Shown here: piece by piece, positions 38,601 through 44,468 of the stretch
How positions within the stretch are numbered: position 1 is the stretch's first letter
Layout of the letters: every line of letters starts with the position of its first letter
The notes under the pieces: model-generated
Told to the model about the DNA's origin: nothing
The model's input: the letters and a program-made list of their open reading frames with translations, nothing else
The model's database searches: none
Position numbers and translations under genes: made by a program
DNA from: Heloderma charlesbogerti
Taxonomy: Eukaryota > Chordata > Lepidosauria > Squamata > Helodermatidae
DNA length: 64,000 nt
Direction of reading: 5' to 3'
NCBI GenBank assembly: GCA_026122225.1
Contig: JANEZZ010000522.1
Location: 1,860,001-1,924,000 of the forward strand

Positions 38601-40831
38601 TGGAACATGGATCGAATTTGCCCTCCCTCCTGCAGCCCAAATGCAAATTGTTAACAAATATCTTGTGAGCAATTAGGTGAAAAGAGCCAAGGTGTACCCC
38701 AATGTACTCACTCCAGTTTCCTCTTCATATGTCCTTTCAGCTTCCTCTTTCTTGTCAGCGTTTTCATATTCATAGGATGGGTCCCCTTGGAAACGTCCCT
38801 TCAGTCCTGCAGTCAGTGCAACCATTTCTTCAGTAGGAGGAGGCAGAAGGCTCCAATCCACACAGTTCAAGCTGTCAACCATGAATGTGACAAAGAGCAA
38901 AGCATATTTTTATTAAGAAAGAAAAATCTGGAACATTCCTTTTCAGACATTATGAGGACTCACAGAGATGATCAACAGAACAGGTCACAAGCAGACAGAC
39001 ACGACAGCATGCAAAGATGAATACTAGTTACCTTCTCATGGCACCACAAAGTGTGGCAGAAAAAAAGGAGCAGGATGGAACCTGCTGTGTCTTCCTAAAT
39101 CTGAGGGCCAAATGAAAGGTGACAGCAGCAAACCCACATACAGAATCAGGTCTGAAATTCTATGAATCTGGGGGTGCTATTTAAAGCACAGCATGGCTAG
39201 GCAAGAGAGCGAAGGTGAACTCTATCCCTGCACATGCTCCCCCCACAAATAAACCTATTTTTTACAGTTTTCTCCTGTTGAGGCTCCATGATCAGAAGCA
39301 GCCCCTGCCAGGAGCAAAATGGCTTTAAAAAGCTGGGAACAGCTGGTGTCGCTTAGTGGCTAAGAGAACAAACCACAAATAAATAAATCCCCAGTTTGAA
39401 TCACACCTCTGCCATGAACTCACTAGGTGGCCTTAAGCAAACTATACTCTCTCGGCCTCAGTGCCCCCACCCCCATCTGCAACATGGGGGATAATACTGA
39501 GTTACCTTACAAGGTTGTTGTAATGTAAGGATTATAACTAGATAATGCATGTGAAGTGCTTTGAACATTTGAAAGCACCATACAAATGTTGTTGTTGTTG
39601 TTAGGAGTTCAGCTTGCCCTTCTTGTTATGTTGCGCTGTAAAATCAATCTCTCTCTAACATACATACACACTCACTTTATAAGGAATCAGCAAGACCCAT
39701 GTTGGGTCTGGCCATTATCAGATCTTGTTGCAACCTGAATTCTGTTGCATTAACTCAGTCGAACACAGATCAACAGGAAAAAAATGTTTTACAACTCCCA
39801 GCATTCCCCAACAGAGAATGCTGAGAGTTGCAGGGCTTTTTTCTATCTAAACATGCACAGGATTACAGCCTAAAAACATTTTGACCAAAAAAAAGTGCTT
39901 CCGATTAATCCCGGCTCAGTAGTCAATTTTTTAAATTTTGTATTATTTATAATACAGATGCTTATAAAAACTGTAGATGAAAGAAAGTGCCACAATCTTA
40001 AAAGAGGCACACCCTCCTGTGTGAGGAACCTCTTCTGTTGCAACACACGTGCATCCTCAAAAGCAAATTATACTTATTTCCTTCAGATCTAGAGAGGTTT
40101 TTTTCCTCAGATGCAAATTTATACATATTTAATAAATTGATCAGATAATATTTATGTAACTGGCCAACTCCTCCTTCTGAGCCCTTTCTTTTGCTATATG
40201 CCGAGTAGACCTGGTGCCCTCTAGATGTGTTGGGCTGCAACTCCCATCATCCCCAGCCAGAGGGCACCAGGTCGGGGAAAGCCGCATTTGACACAGCTCC
40301 TGAATTACATTCAACTGATCCTTTCACCTAGTTGTTAGCCTTTTTGCTTTCTCCTGACAAGGCTCCTGTGCCTATAAGAGCTGCTCGGTTGTCAGAAATT
40401 CAACTCGCTCTCCTCACCATTGCATTACTATGCCAGAAAAATAGTGCACCTGTGGAATTTCTACCTGTCGGGCAGCTGTTAAAGGTGTAAGACCCCTATC
40501 AGGGGGAGAGGACAAGGCAACGCTGCTGGCGCCAGACTCCCCGCCATATCACCTGCCCTATTTCCACCTCGAGAAGCACAGCCCCTGCACATCCAGCCGC
40601 CCACCTGTAGAGGCGGCTTCTGGCCCCAGCCCTGTCCGGCCCCAGGCCCTCGGCGATGTAGTAAGCTCCACGGATGCCTTGGATGCGGCCCCACAGGCGG
40701 ACTTGCTCGAAGCGGTAGTCCCGGCGCACCAGCAGGAGCGAGGTCCGCAAGGCTGCTCGCTTCTCCGGGCTCAGGCACACGCCGCTGCTAGCCACGAGGT
40801 CCAGCGCGTAAGGCAGCGTCTCGGCATCCAT
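11469..40831 (-). CDS. RSPH9: RSPH9, radial spoke head protein 9 (complete, 5 exons)
   Basis: Component of the radial spoke head of the 9+2 motile-cilium and sperm-tail axoneme, needed for central-pair/spoke signalling; loss in humans causes primary ciliary dyskinesia (family knowledge). The spliced frame is 825 bp from five exons (227, 160, 130, 147 and 161 bp), giving 274 residues, against 276 that I recall in human. Conserved blocks include the MDAETLP start, RRDYRFEQVRLWGRI (about residues 36-50), LNCVDWSLLPP (77-87), GRFQGDPSYEYE, IKEEIRLVATI-QIDKAV--VPRGA, EAKKLSSYFHF-EPV, LKNKTLLEKADLDP, SLEHDIPKGSWSIQ and the C-terminal GEKNIDLPFML. All splice junctions are GT-AG and phases agree. I chose the start at 40831 because it gives the family N-terminus and a strong GCCATGG context. 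The promoter is CpG-rich with X-box-like motifs. No inactivating change is visible. Confidence 0.97.
11872..12018 (-). mobile_element. tRNA-derived SINE (degraded), CR1-like tail
   Basis: On the - strand the element begins with a Pol III A-box-like segment, GTGGCTCAATGACAGAGG. It passes through GAGAGTCACTGCCAGTCAGTG and ends in GGTATAAGGCAGCTTCC. I recall a SINE with this layout as common in lizards. The tail resembles the CR1 3' end seen here (3' tail with GCATGGCTCTTC). No target duplication is clear, and assignment to a named family is uncertain. Confidence 0.55.
12728..13177 (+). pseudogene. CR1 reverse transcriptase, N-terminal fragment
   Basis: An open frame of 149 codons holding the start of the RT domain (KSPGPDGI, PEDWKMANVIPIFK, NYRPVSLTS). 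Similarity is lost near its end by frameshift, and later RT blocks occur in other frames to about 14050. It is a retroelement gene remnant, not a host gene. Confidence 0.85.
14185..14319 (+). mobile_element. 5S-rRNA-derived SINE with CR1 3' tail
   Basis: The head reads CTGATCTCATAAGCTAAGCA and continues through TAGTACTTGGATGGGGAACC and GCCTGGGAATCGGG, matching the internal-promoter half of vertebrate 5S rRNA. The second half, from GAGCAGGGGGTTGGACTCAA to CCTTCCAACCC, is the CR1 3' end seen at 30320-30392. It sits inside the CR1 at 12725-14650, which resumes exactly at AGTACTTCTTCACACAGCGC. AAGT is present on both sides as a short target duplication. Confidence 0.88.
15291..15678. mobile_element. 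hAT-like (Charlie-type) non-autonomous element
   Basis: The left end reads CAGCGGTTCCTAACACGG. The right end, reverse-complemented, reads CAGGGGTCCCCAACCAAAAG, which is the hAT terminal pattern. Subterminal GTGCCCAC occurs in both halves. The flanks GGTAAACT and GTATAACT may be a decayed 8-bp target duplication. No transposase is present. Confidence 0.55.
15765..16055. mobile_element. Palindromic hAT-like MITE interrupted by a 5S-SINE
   Basis: The left part carries GGACTGCAACTGCCATCAGC and the right part carries GATGGGAGTTGACTCCAACA followed, after a nested insertion, by CATTTGGAGGGCCACACATT. Together they form the foldback layout of a short hAT-type element I recall as widespread in lizards. 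A 5S-SINE splits it at about 15855-16022. Confidence 0.6.
15855..16022 (+). mobile_element. 5S-rRNA-derived SINE with CR1 3' tail, longer head
   Basis: This copy keeps more of the 5S head than the one at 14185: CAATCTCGTCTGATCTCGG, AAGCTAAGCAGG, then CATGGGAGACTGCCTGGGAA. The head is followed directly by the CR1 tail GAGCAGGGGGTGGACTCAAT, GGCCCCTTCCAACCC and ATTCTATAATTCTATG. AACA on both sides fits a 4-bp target duplication in the host MITE. Confidence 0.88.
17130..17305 (+). mobile_element. L2 LINE fragment (ORF2 C-terminal remnant)
   Basis: One frame keeps the L2 pattern LVHRTAACFAARRHHN and then a stop-containing stretch ending in a KISDLL-like piece. This corresponds to the conserved region after the reverse transcriptase. 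It is short and decayed. Confidence 0.6.
18151..18241. repeat. Palindromic GCAATCCTA-type MITE
   Basis: The left arm CTGCAATCCTGAACACACTT is matched by the reverse complement of the right arm, GTGCAAGCCTATATGTTTTC, and both continue into an AAGTCCCACTG-type centre. About 90 bp of near-palindrome. Related copies occur at 41680-41757, 42177-42268, 55437-55524 and 61003-61075. Confidence 0.65.
19386..19410. repeat. (CA)n microsatellite
   Basis: Short run of CA units in RSPH9 intron 4. Confidence 0.8.
19790..20130 (+). mobile_element. L2 LINE 3' end
   Basis: The sequence includes TTCCAGGCACAATTCAAGGT, GCTGATTTTGATCTTAAAAG and CCCTAAATGGGTTGAGGCCA, the C-terminal L2 ORF2 region, and ends at AGATAGGCGGTATATAGTG. 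It is the target into which the next BovB inserted. Confidence 0.75.
20041..20325 (+). repeat. 149-bp-period tandem duplication across the L2/BovB junction
   Basis: Two near-identical copies (about 20041-20176 and 20190-20325) start at GAGCTACCAAGGGAG and run through GATAGGCGGTATATAGTGTT and CCGATGCTGTAAAGAACAAT to AAACCTAGAATGTA. Each copy holds the L2 3' end plus the first roughly 45 bases of BovB. Only the second copy continues into the rest of BovB. Confidence 0.92.
20330..21145 (+). pseudogene. BovB copy 1 endonuclease region
   Basis: An uninterrupted 271-codon frame for an AP-like endonuclease domain. Visible catalytic-type motifs are VIQVYAPTTDAEEAE, GDWNAKVG, QIDYVLCSQRW and SDHKLL near the C-terminus. 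It ends at a premature TGA where copy 2 has CGA/AGA coding (LIDRVPEEL). Confidence 0.88.
21921..23123 (+). pseudogene. BovB copy 1 reverse transcriptase region
   Basis: A 400-codon open frame covering RT motif A (DYAKTFD), motif B (QQGCILSPCLF), motif C altered to YADN, and the C-terminal domain with FGHLMRREKSLEKTPMLGK, RRRGRQRMRWLES and HGVTKIW. The change to YADN should abolish polymerase activity. Confidence 0.9.
25925..26100 (-). mobile_element. MIR-like SINE relic
   Basis: The order ATCCTCACAGCAATCCTGC, CCAGTTTGTGGATAGAGAAC, GCCACACAATGAG, then GGGATTTGAAAC and a terminal CCAAGGC is that of a MIR element read on the opposite strand. It is strongly diverged. Confidence 0.5.
26925..26975 (+). 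mobile_element. L2-type 3' tail remnant
   Basis: GAGAACTTCGGCTATGGGGTGGTATAGAAATG followed by a (GAATAAATA)-like end matches the terminal hairpin and tail of the L2 at 59930-60350. Confidence 0.45.
29668..30312 (+). pseudogene. CR1 ORF2 C-terminal open fragment (214 codons)
   Basis: An unbroken frame that begins upstream of the element and reads CR1 ORF2 to its natural stop after HLSGML. It contains no polymerase active site. The lack of stops suggests a fairly recent insertion, not a host gene. Confidence 0.85.
29717..30392 (+). mobile_element. CR1 LINE, 5'-truncated, with 3' untranslated tail
   Basis: The open frame from 29668 to 30312 keeps the C-terminal third of CR1 ORF2: [80 protein letters not shown] and the final HLSGML with stop. 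The tail GCAGGGGGTTGGACCCGATG, GGCCCCTTCCAACCCTACTA and the ATTCTATGATTCTAT repeat end it. It lacks the catalytic RT blocks, so it is a dead insertion despite the unbroken frame. Confidence 0.92.
30780..30850 (+). mobile_element. LINE (L2-type) 3' tail fragment
   Basis: TGTGAGCCACCTTATGTCAT, AAAAAGGCAGGATATACATT and TAATAATGAT form the typical tail of an L2-like LINE. The preceding sequence (30510-30780) is not clearly repeat. Confidence 0.5.
32460..32660 (+). mobile_element. MIR SINE relic
   Basis: The order CAAATCTTAGCTCAGTCA, GCCTTGAGCATATCATCCTC, CCAATCTGCAATATGGGAAT, CTACCTTATAGGATTGGTGC, then GTGCTTTGAACACTAAAAAG and TTATTATTATTA matches the body and 3' end of a MIR element. Confidence 0.75.
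32661..33143. mobile_element. TIR element (hAT-like), 483 bp, rich in AACCATGG units
   Basis: The left end reads CAGTGACCTGGTTCACACAT. The right end, reverse-complemented, reads CATTGACCTCGTTCACATGT, and the inverted arms continue into CACTAACCCATGGTTTATTT on both sides, giving arms of about 50 bp. The interior repeats AACCCATG/ACAAACCATG units in both directions. It carries no coding frame and abuts the MIR relic. It ends about 90 bp from RSPH9 exon 4. Confidence 0.75.
33231..33377 (-). CDS. RSPH9: RSPH9 exon 4
   Basis: A 147-bp exon with acceptor CACAACAG and donor GTAGGG. It completes the glycine of FEG, reads LSLTEAKKLSSYFHFTEPVN, then LKNKTLLEKADLDPAIDFLD and SLEHDIPK, and ends in the first base of a glycine codon. 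Confidence 0.96.
33378..35197 (-). other. RSPH9: RSPH9 intron 3 (1.8 kb)
   Basis: Contains a short palindromic hAT-like MITE (about 33975-34095). The remainder looks unique; I see no other feature. Confidence 0.85.
33975..34095. mobile_element. Palindromic hAT-like MITE
   Basis: GTTGGACTACAACTCCCATA is mirrored by GATGGGAGTTGTAGTCCAAA about 35 bases later, with a CTGGAGGGCGCTG-type end. This is the same foldback family as 15765-16055. Confidence 0.6.
35198..35327 (-). CDS. RSPH9: RSPH9 exon 3
   Basis: A 130-bp exon with acceptor CCTTCTAAAG and donor GTAAAT. It reads SLIKEEIRLVATIHQIDKAV, then GIVPRGAYVKSPVGPVHENR and NFE, ending with one base of a glycine codon. Confidence 0.96.
35638..35870 (-). 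mobile_element. CR1 LINE 3' tail
   Basis: Read on the - strand it matches the untranslated tail of the CR1 at 12725-14650: GGCTATATGCTACCTCCAGT, GCCCTGCTTGTGGGTTTCCC, AGCTGGTTAGCCACTGTGTG and the end GGCTCTTCTTATGTTTTTAT. No coding part remains. Confidence 0.85.
36190..36425 (-). mobile_element. MIR-like relic carrying a GAA expansion
   Basis: AAGTGCTTTACATCCTCACA, then TTTTACGAACAGAAACTAAG, and later GTCCAATGTCACCCAGTAAA and GGCTGAAATTGAGATTTCAG follow MIR order on the - strand. A (GAA)n tract lies inside the central A/G-rich part. Confidence 0.5.
36328..36377 (+). repeat. (GAA)n microsatellite
   Basis: About 15 GAA units with one interruption (GAAGAGAAGAA). The poly-Glu and poly-Arg reading frames across it are artefacts of the repeat. 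Confidence 0.95.
36630..37028. mobile_element. PIF/Harbinger-like MITE, 399 bp
   Basis: The left end reads GGGCAAAACTACACTTAACA. The right end, reverse-complemented, reads GGGCCAAACTACACTGATGA, and both flanks carry TAA (36627-36629 and 37029-37031). A TWA target duplication with GGGC-type ends is characteristic of PIF/Harbinger elements. The arms share ATCTAACATGCA further in. There is no transposase frame. Confidence 0.72.
37058..37207. mobile_element. Short TIR element (hAT-like)
   Basis: GGTTCGCACAACAT at the left end is mirrored by GTTGTGCGAACCC at the right end. The interior GGGCTCATTGGGGGTTGCTT resembles the interior of the element at 37890-38028, which suggests relatedness. Confidence 0.6.
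37890..38028. mobile_element. Short TIR element (hAT-like), related to 32661-33143
   Basis: The left end CAGTGACTGGGTTCACATGA and the reverse-complemented right end CAGATACCCAGTTCACCTGA form an imperfect inverted repeat close to the ends of the 32661-33143 element. Confidence 0.55.
38190..38490 (+). mobile_element. Possible ancient CR1/L3- or L2-type LINE tail
   Basis: ATTGTAAGCCCAATGGACAA, GGACCATATCAC, CCAGCATCTAGCACACTCCT and GTAAACATTAAACAAT recall the 3' end of old amniote LINEs. Divergence is high and the boundaries are uncertain. Confidence 0.35.
38712..38871 (-). CDS. RSPH9: RSPH9 exon 2
   Basis: A 160-bp exon with acceptor GGTTGACAG and donor GTGAGT. Its first base completes the serine of YS. 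It reads LNCVDWSLLPPPTEEMVALT, then AGLKGRFQGDPSYEYENADK and KEEAERTYEEETG. Confidence 0.96.
39343..39603 (+). mobile_element. MIR SINE, nearly complete
   Basis: The tRNA-like head GTGTCGCTTAGTGGCTAAGA is followed by a B-box-like AGTTTGAATCAC. The MIR core follows: CTAGGTGGCCTTAAGCAAAC, GCCTCAGTGCC, ATCTGCAACATGGGGGATAA and CCTTACAAGGTTGTTGTAAT. The end is GAAAGCACCATACAAATG plus GTT repeats. It is a SINE relic and not a functional tRNA gene. Confidence 0.82.
39735..39875. repeat. Palindromic MITE (CAACTCCCAGCATTC family)
   Basis: CAACTCCCAGCATTCCCCAA is mirrored by AGAATGCTGAGAGTTGCAGG, and the outer arms pair AGGAAAAAAATG with a TTTTTTCTATCT stretch. It ends in CAGGATTACAGCC. It is related to 49196-49335. 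Confidence 0.55.
40205..40285. mobile_element. Short palindromic hAT-like MITE fragment
   Basis: ACCTGGTGCCCTCTAGATG at the left pairs with AGAGGGCACCAGGTCGGGG at the right around CAACTCCCATCATCCCCAGC. Confidence 0.55.
40605..40831 (-). CDS. RSPH9: RSPH9 exon 1 (coding part)
   Basis: ATG at 40831-40829 in a GCCATGG context. It reads MDAETLPYALDLVASSGVCL, then SPEKRAALRTSLLLVRRDYR and FEQVRLWGRIQGIRGAYYIA, ending RSRLY plus two bases of a serine codon before a GTGGGC donor. The frame stays open upstream to 41050, but family length and Kozak context favour this start. Confidence 0.95.
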
Positions 40832-40885
40832 GGCCGTCGGGCGGCTCAGAGGCGCTGAGACGACAGGCCCCGCGGCGAGCGTCCC

Positions 40886-40898
40886 GTTGCCGGGCAAC
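40886..40898. promoter_or_regulatory. X-box-like RFX site, palindromic
   Basis: GTTGCCGGGCAAC is a perfect inverted repeat of the RFX half-site with a one-base centre, 55 bases upstream of the RSPH9 start codon. RFX factors drive ciliary genes through such X-boxes (established knowledge); use of this site is inferred. Confidence 0.7.
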
Positions 40899-41049
40899 CG
40901 TCTCCGAGGCGCCGCGTTCCTATTCCTTCCCGCGGCGGACGTGAGGTCAAAGGTCCCCCTTTGCGTTCTAGCGTCGCTTCCAAGCCTTCGCCCCGCTTTC
41001 GCGACGAGGCTCGCCACCCCCCCCCCGCTCATAGTCGTCATGATCAACA

Positions 41050-41063
41050 ACTGCCATGGAAAC
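41050..41063 (+). promoter_or_regulatory. Second X-box-like site
   Basis: ACTGCCATGGAAAC resembles the 14-bp consensus GTTGCCATGGNAAC with the standard two-base spacing and a good right half-site. It is about 220 bases upstream of the RSPH9 start codon. Confidence 0.5.
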
Positions 41064-41486
41064 GGGGCCTGAGATGAAAACCTGCATTGTCGCAGTCACC
41101 CCTTCCTCTGGCACGCCACACCCAAGAAGCGCGACAGGCAAAATTCAGTAGGTGCAGCTTCGCTATGCATGGAGAGGCAGTGATGGCAAAAGGCTTTGCT
41201 TGTTGAATGATTGCCTGTCACACAGCTTAGAGATAATGGCAGCTTCTAGAGAATTATGGGAAAAGCCATTCTTAGGGCCTACTGGAATTAATCCCTGGGA
41301 AAGGTGTTGGATCAGGACTGGGAGGCCTGAGCCCGAGAAGCTGAGTGGGTTACTGGAGCCTCAGCCCAACCTACCTCACAAGGTTGGTGTGAGGCTAAGG
41401 CGGGGAAGGGGAGGCTGCACACTGGCCTGAGTTATTTGAGGAAGCCAGGATAAACATGCAATTTTAAAAATGTGATACAGTGATAC

Positions 41487-41545
41487 TGTATCGGGGTTGG
41501 ACTCAGTGGTCTTATAGGCCCCTTCCAACCCTACTATTCTATGAT
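41487..41545 (+). mobile_element. CR1 3' tail, very short
   Basis: GGGGTTGGACTCAGTGGTCT, GGCCCCTTCCAACCCTACTA and TTCTATGAT form only the last roughly 60 bases of CR1 (or of a 5S-SINE using that tail). Confidence 0.8.
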
Positions 41546-41679
41546 ACCAATGCCATGAAATCTGTTTCTTCTAGGTGTGAAGAACATAGTATGCACATTT
41601 ACTTGAGAGTATGCCCCGTTGAAAGCAGTGAATGTCCACATAAATATGCATAGGATCAGGATGTATTGGACATTAACAG

Positions 41680-41757
41680 TGCAATCATACTAGAAGTAAG
41701 CCCCTCTGAGTTCAATGGGGCTTAGTCTCAGAAATGTGAGTACAGGATTGCAGCGTA
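41680..41757. repeat. Palindromic GCAATCCTA-type MITE
   Basis: AGTGCAATCATACTAGAAGT is mirrored by the reverse complement of the end, GCTGCAATCCTGTACTCACA. The centre is GAGTTCAATGGGG. A second decayed copy may lie just before it at 41590-41660. Confidence 0.65.
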
Positions 41758-42176
41758 AATGCCAAAATGTTTGTGTTTCACTATCGTCGATGTTTATGTA
41801 TACAACTGAAAATAGATTTTTAAAAGTAAATGTTACTTCCCCGAGGAACTCTGAAGCATTCCCATTAAAATATTAACTTACGTTTTCTGCAAAGCTCTGA
41901 CTACTTCCGTTTCTGTTTAGTCATCTATTTATTTACATCGATATAAGTTGAACATGGTGGATCAGGCAGGCACCCAGATGGTGCTAGTCTTTAAAGCAAC
42001 ACCATTCCCCAAAAGCATACACTATGACTCTGCTCTTTTTCTTACTAATTAGCCGCAGACTTCTTTTTCCTTCTCTGGCTATGTTTAAAACTACCCAAAC
42101 TGTTTTCTTCAGCCCCCACCCAAGCAGGTATGGTATGTGTTATAAATAGTAGCAACAAGCCATCAGTGCTCATTTA

Positions 42177-42268
42177 CAGTGCAGTCCTATATGTCTACTC
42201 AGAAGTAAGTCTCAATGAGGTCAATGGTGCTTGCTCCCGGGTAACTGAATATAGGATTACAGTCTTAA
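42177..42268. repeat. Palindromic GCAATCCTA-type MITE
   Basis: AGTGCAGTCCTATATGTCTA at one end mirrors ATATAGGATTACAGTCTTAA at the other around AAGTCTCAATGAGGTCAATG. Confidence 0.65.
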
Positions 42269-42375
42269 GCAAGTAACTTCCAACCATCAAGGTACATTAA
42301 AGAAATTGTTTTGTTATTAAGCTAAACAAAAGTCTAGAAAAAGTGTCACATTTTGCACAGCCATAACATCACAGA

Positions 42376-43301
42376 CTGGGTCGATCTACATTGCACCCGC
42401 CATTGCAATGAGTTCGGTGTCCCATCGGGTTAAATGCTCTCGCATGAAAATGTGATTATCCACACTCACCCATTTTCCACGTTGCGGTGCTTCATCGAAT
42501 GTGCGAGCTCAGTTCACACTCAAGCGCTGTGCTGTTTTCCTGCACACGCTTGTCTGATCTCAGAAGCTAAGCAGGGTCGGCCCGGTCAGTAGTTGGATGG
42601 GCAACCGCCTGGGAATCAGGCTTCCTGCATTGAGCAGGGGGTTGTTCTATCCCTTCAAATGAGACTACATTTTACCCCCGATCTCCCGCTCTGGATTTTT
42701 TTTTTTTTTATTAAGGCGTTATCTTCGAAGATCATGCCTGAATTAGGGGGGAAAAAACATTGCAGAGAAACCTTCGAAGATAATGCCTTAATTTAAAAAA
42801 AAAATCTGGAGTGGGGGATAAAACTTAGTCGCATTTGAAGGGATAGAACAACCCCCTGCTCAATGCAGGAAGCCTGATTCCCAGGCAGTTGCCCATCCAA
42901 CTACTGACCAGGGCCAACCCTGCTTAGCTTCTGAGATCAGACAAGCACATGCACATCCAGCCCTTTGCTTGTTGCTGAGGAAATGGAGACTGCTGAGGAA
43001 GCTATGCGATCAGTACCCAGAAGATGACATGGGGCCATCAAGAGCTGTGACTGGACAGGAGGGAAATACAAACACCGCTGTATATGGACAGACGGGGGAG
43101 GGGACTATGAGCAGATACAGTAGCAAAGGCGGAAAATCAGAGCACATTCAGGGGAAATACCGGGATATTAGGGTATTGAAAGTGGGAGCACGGAAGCAGG
43201 AAATTCCGACTCCAATTCGAGGCGGCTACTGCATAGTGTGAAAGACAGGCGGTGAAACCTCATTGGAAGCGAAAAAACCTCATAACTGTAGATCGGCCCA
43301 G
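42376..43301. mobile_element. TIR element containing a 5S-SINE foldback
   Basis: The left end CTGGGTCGATCTACA matches the reverse complement of the right end, CTGGGCCGATCTACA, at 14 of 15 positions. The 926-bp interior includes a long inverted repeat (42541-42954). The rest has no reading frame I recognise. The ends resemble those of the Harbinger-like MITE at 36630, but no clear target duplication is seen, so the superfamily is uncertain. Confidence 0.6.
42541..42954. repeat. Long inverted repeat, arms about 185 bp, loop about 41 bp
   Basis: The left arm (about 42541-42730) and right arm (about 42772-42954) are near-perfect reverse complements apart from scattered, mostly transition-type differences. 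Each arm holds a 5S-SINE fragment (TGTCTGATCTCAGAAGCTAA to GAGCAGGGGGTTGTTCTATC) plus a non-SINE stretch with a long T/A run and CTTCGAAG at the loop base. The structure could fold as DNA or RNA. Confidence 0.92.
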
Positions 43302-43380
43302 GGTTTAGTTGTACTTCACAAGTTTTCCAGATACTATATTTTAGAATTCTGTATTCAGTACCTAGAATTTTGCTTTCCAA

Positions 43381-43391
43381 AAAAAAAAAAG
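43381..43391. repeat. Poly(A) tract
   Basis: Run of A after CTTTCCA; no clear element attached. Confidence 0.6.
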
Positions 43392-43833
43392 GCTTTTCTC
43401 ATCTGTATACGTTATTTTCCACCTATAGCACAGGTGTGAAATCCACAGGCCACATGTAGCCCATGGAAGCCTGGGGGTGGAGGGGTTAAAGGGCCCCTAG
43501 AACAGCAAGCCTTGTCAGGCTGCTGGAACCCTGGCAACTGCCCAATGGCTGGCCAGGTGCTGGCCCTGGCCCTGTTCCTAATAGGTAGCAAGATCTGTAT
43601 TCACACAGAGCTTTGACCCCAAATCAAGTGATTTCTCTAAGGAGAAAACACTTGGCAATAGACCAAGCAGTCTTCTCTTTAATTTAAACCAGCTGCATGA
43701 TCATCTGATGAAGTGGACTGTAGCCCACAAAAGCTTATGCAGTAATAAATGTGTTAGGTGACACAAGACTCTTTGTCATTTTTGTATGGTCCCAGTTTGT
43801 TAACCTTTTCCAAGGGCAATATTACTATAGCCC

Positions 43834-44197
43834 AGAGGTGAGGAAACTTCTTTACAGCAGGGGACGGAATTCCCCTGCCCCCCGCAGTCTCTCTACAAGC
43901 TGCAAGCAGGCATAGTCATGCCCACTGACATCATCCCTGCCCCCATTTTGCCCTTCTCTCTGCTGAGAGAGGCACAGAGTTCTGAGTGATGAAAATGGGA
44001 CTCTGCCATTACTGGGAGGAGCTGAGCTGCTCCTCCCAGTGCTGACCAAGTCCCCGGCCTTGTGTATGCCTGCATCTCCACTGTTATCTCCGATCACAAG
44101 CCCCACCCTGTGGAGGAAACCAAGGAGGCTCTGTGGGCTAGATGGGGAAACCCACAGACCAGATTAAGCCTGTGGGCCAGAGGTTCTCCATCCCCAT
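43834..44197. mobile_element. hAT-like non-autonomous element
   Basis: The left end CAGAGGTGAGGAAACTTCTT and the reverse-complemented right end (ATGGGGATGGAGAACCTCTG) follow the CAGGGGTGGGGAACCTCTGG pattern of hAT elements. No transposase is present, and the target duplication is not clear. Confidence 0.5.
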
Positions 44198-44468
44198 TTC
44201 ATATATTATGCTTTTAAAAGATGTCTGCCAAAAACAACCTTTCAGCTAACTTTAATTCTACTTAATAGTTTATGGTCTTTAGCAGACATATCTTATAAGC
44301 AGGGATGCATGGATGTTTCTAGGGGAGTGTAGCTGTCATATCACAGGTGAGGGAATACTAGGCTATGCCGTAGCCATACATTGTATGGGGACAGCTTTGT
44401 TGAGTACTGCTGTGAATGTATCTGGCTTGATCACTGGTCTCTAGGAATCTGATGCCAAATCAGCAGCT

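Larger units (their letters stand above)
35328..38711 (-). other. RSPH9: RSPH9 intron 2 (3.4 kb)
   Basis: Holds a CR1 tail, a GAA microsatellite in a MIR relic, a Harbinger-like MITE, two small hAT-like elements and a possible old LINE tail. The rest looks unique. Confidence 0.85.
38872..40604 (-). other. RSPH9: RSPH9 intron 1 (1.7 kb)
   Basis: Contains a nearly complete MIR (39343-39603) and two palindromic MITE fragments (39735-39875 and 40205-40285). The rest is unremarkable. Confidence 0.85.
40500..41070. promoter_or_regulatory. CpG island / RSPH9 promoter region
   Basis: This stretch is GC- and CpG-rich (for example CGCGGCGAGCGTCCCG) in an otherwise AT-rich window. It covers RSPH9 exon 1 and the region immediately upstream. 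I cannot locate the transcription start exactly. It has no divergent coding gene on its upstream side within the window. Confidence 0.8.
41071..44468. other. Intergenic region upstream of RSPH9
   Basis: No gene is seen. It contains a MIR-like scrap near 41370-41405 (CTACCTCACAAGGTTGGTGT), a CR1 tail, palindromic MITEs, the 5S foldback element (42376-43301) and hAT-like ends near 43834-44197. The remaining stretches look unique. Confidence 0.7.

Noticed and set aside
43428..43560. Possible hAT-like end (CACAGGTGTGAAATCCACAG)
   Set aside because: A matching right end could not be located, so boundaries cannot be given.
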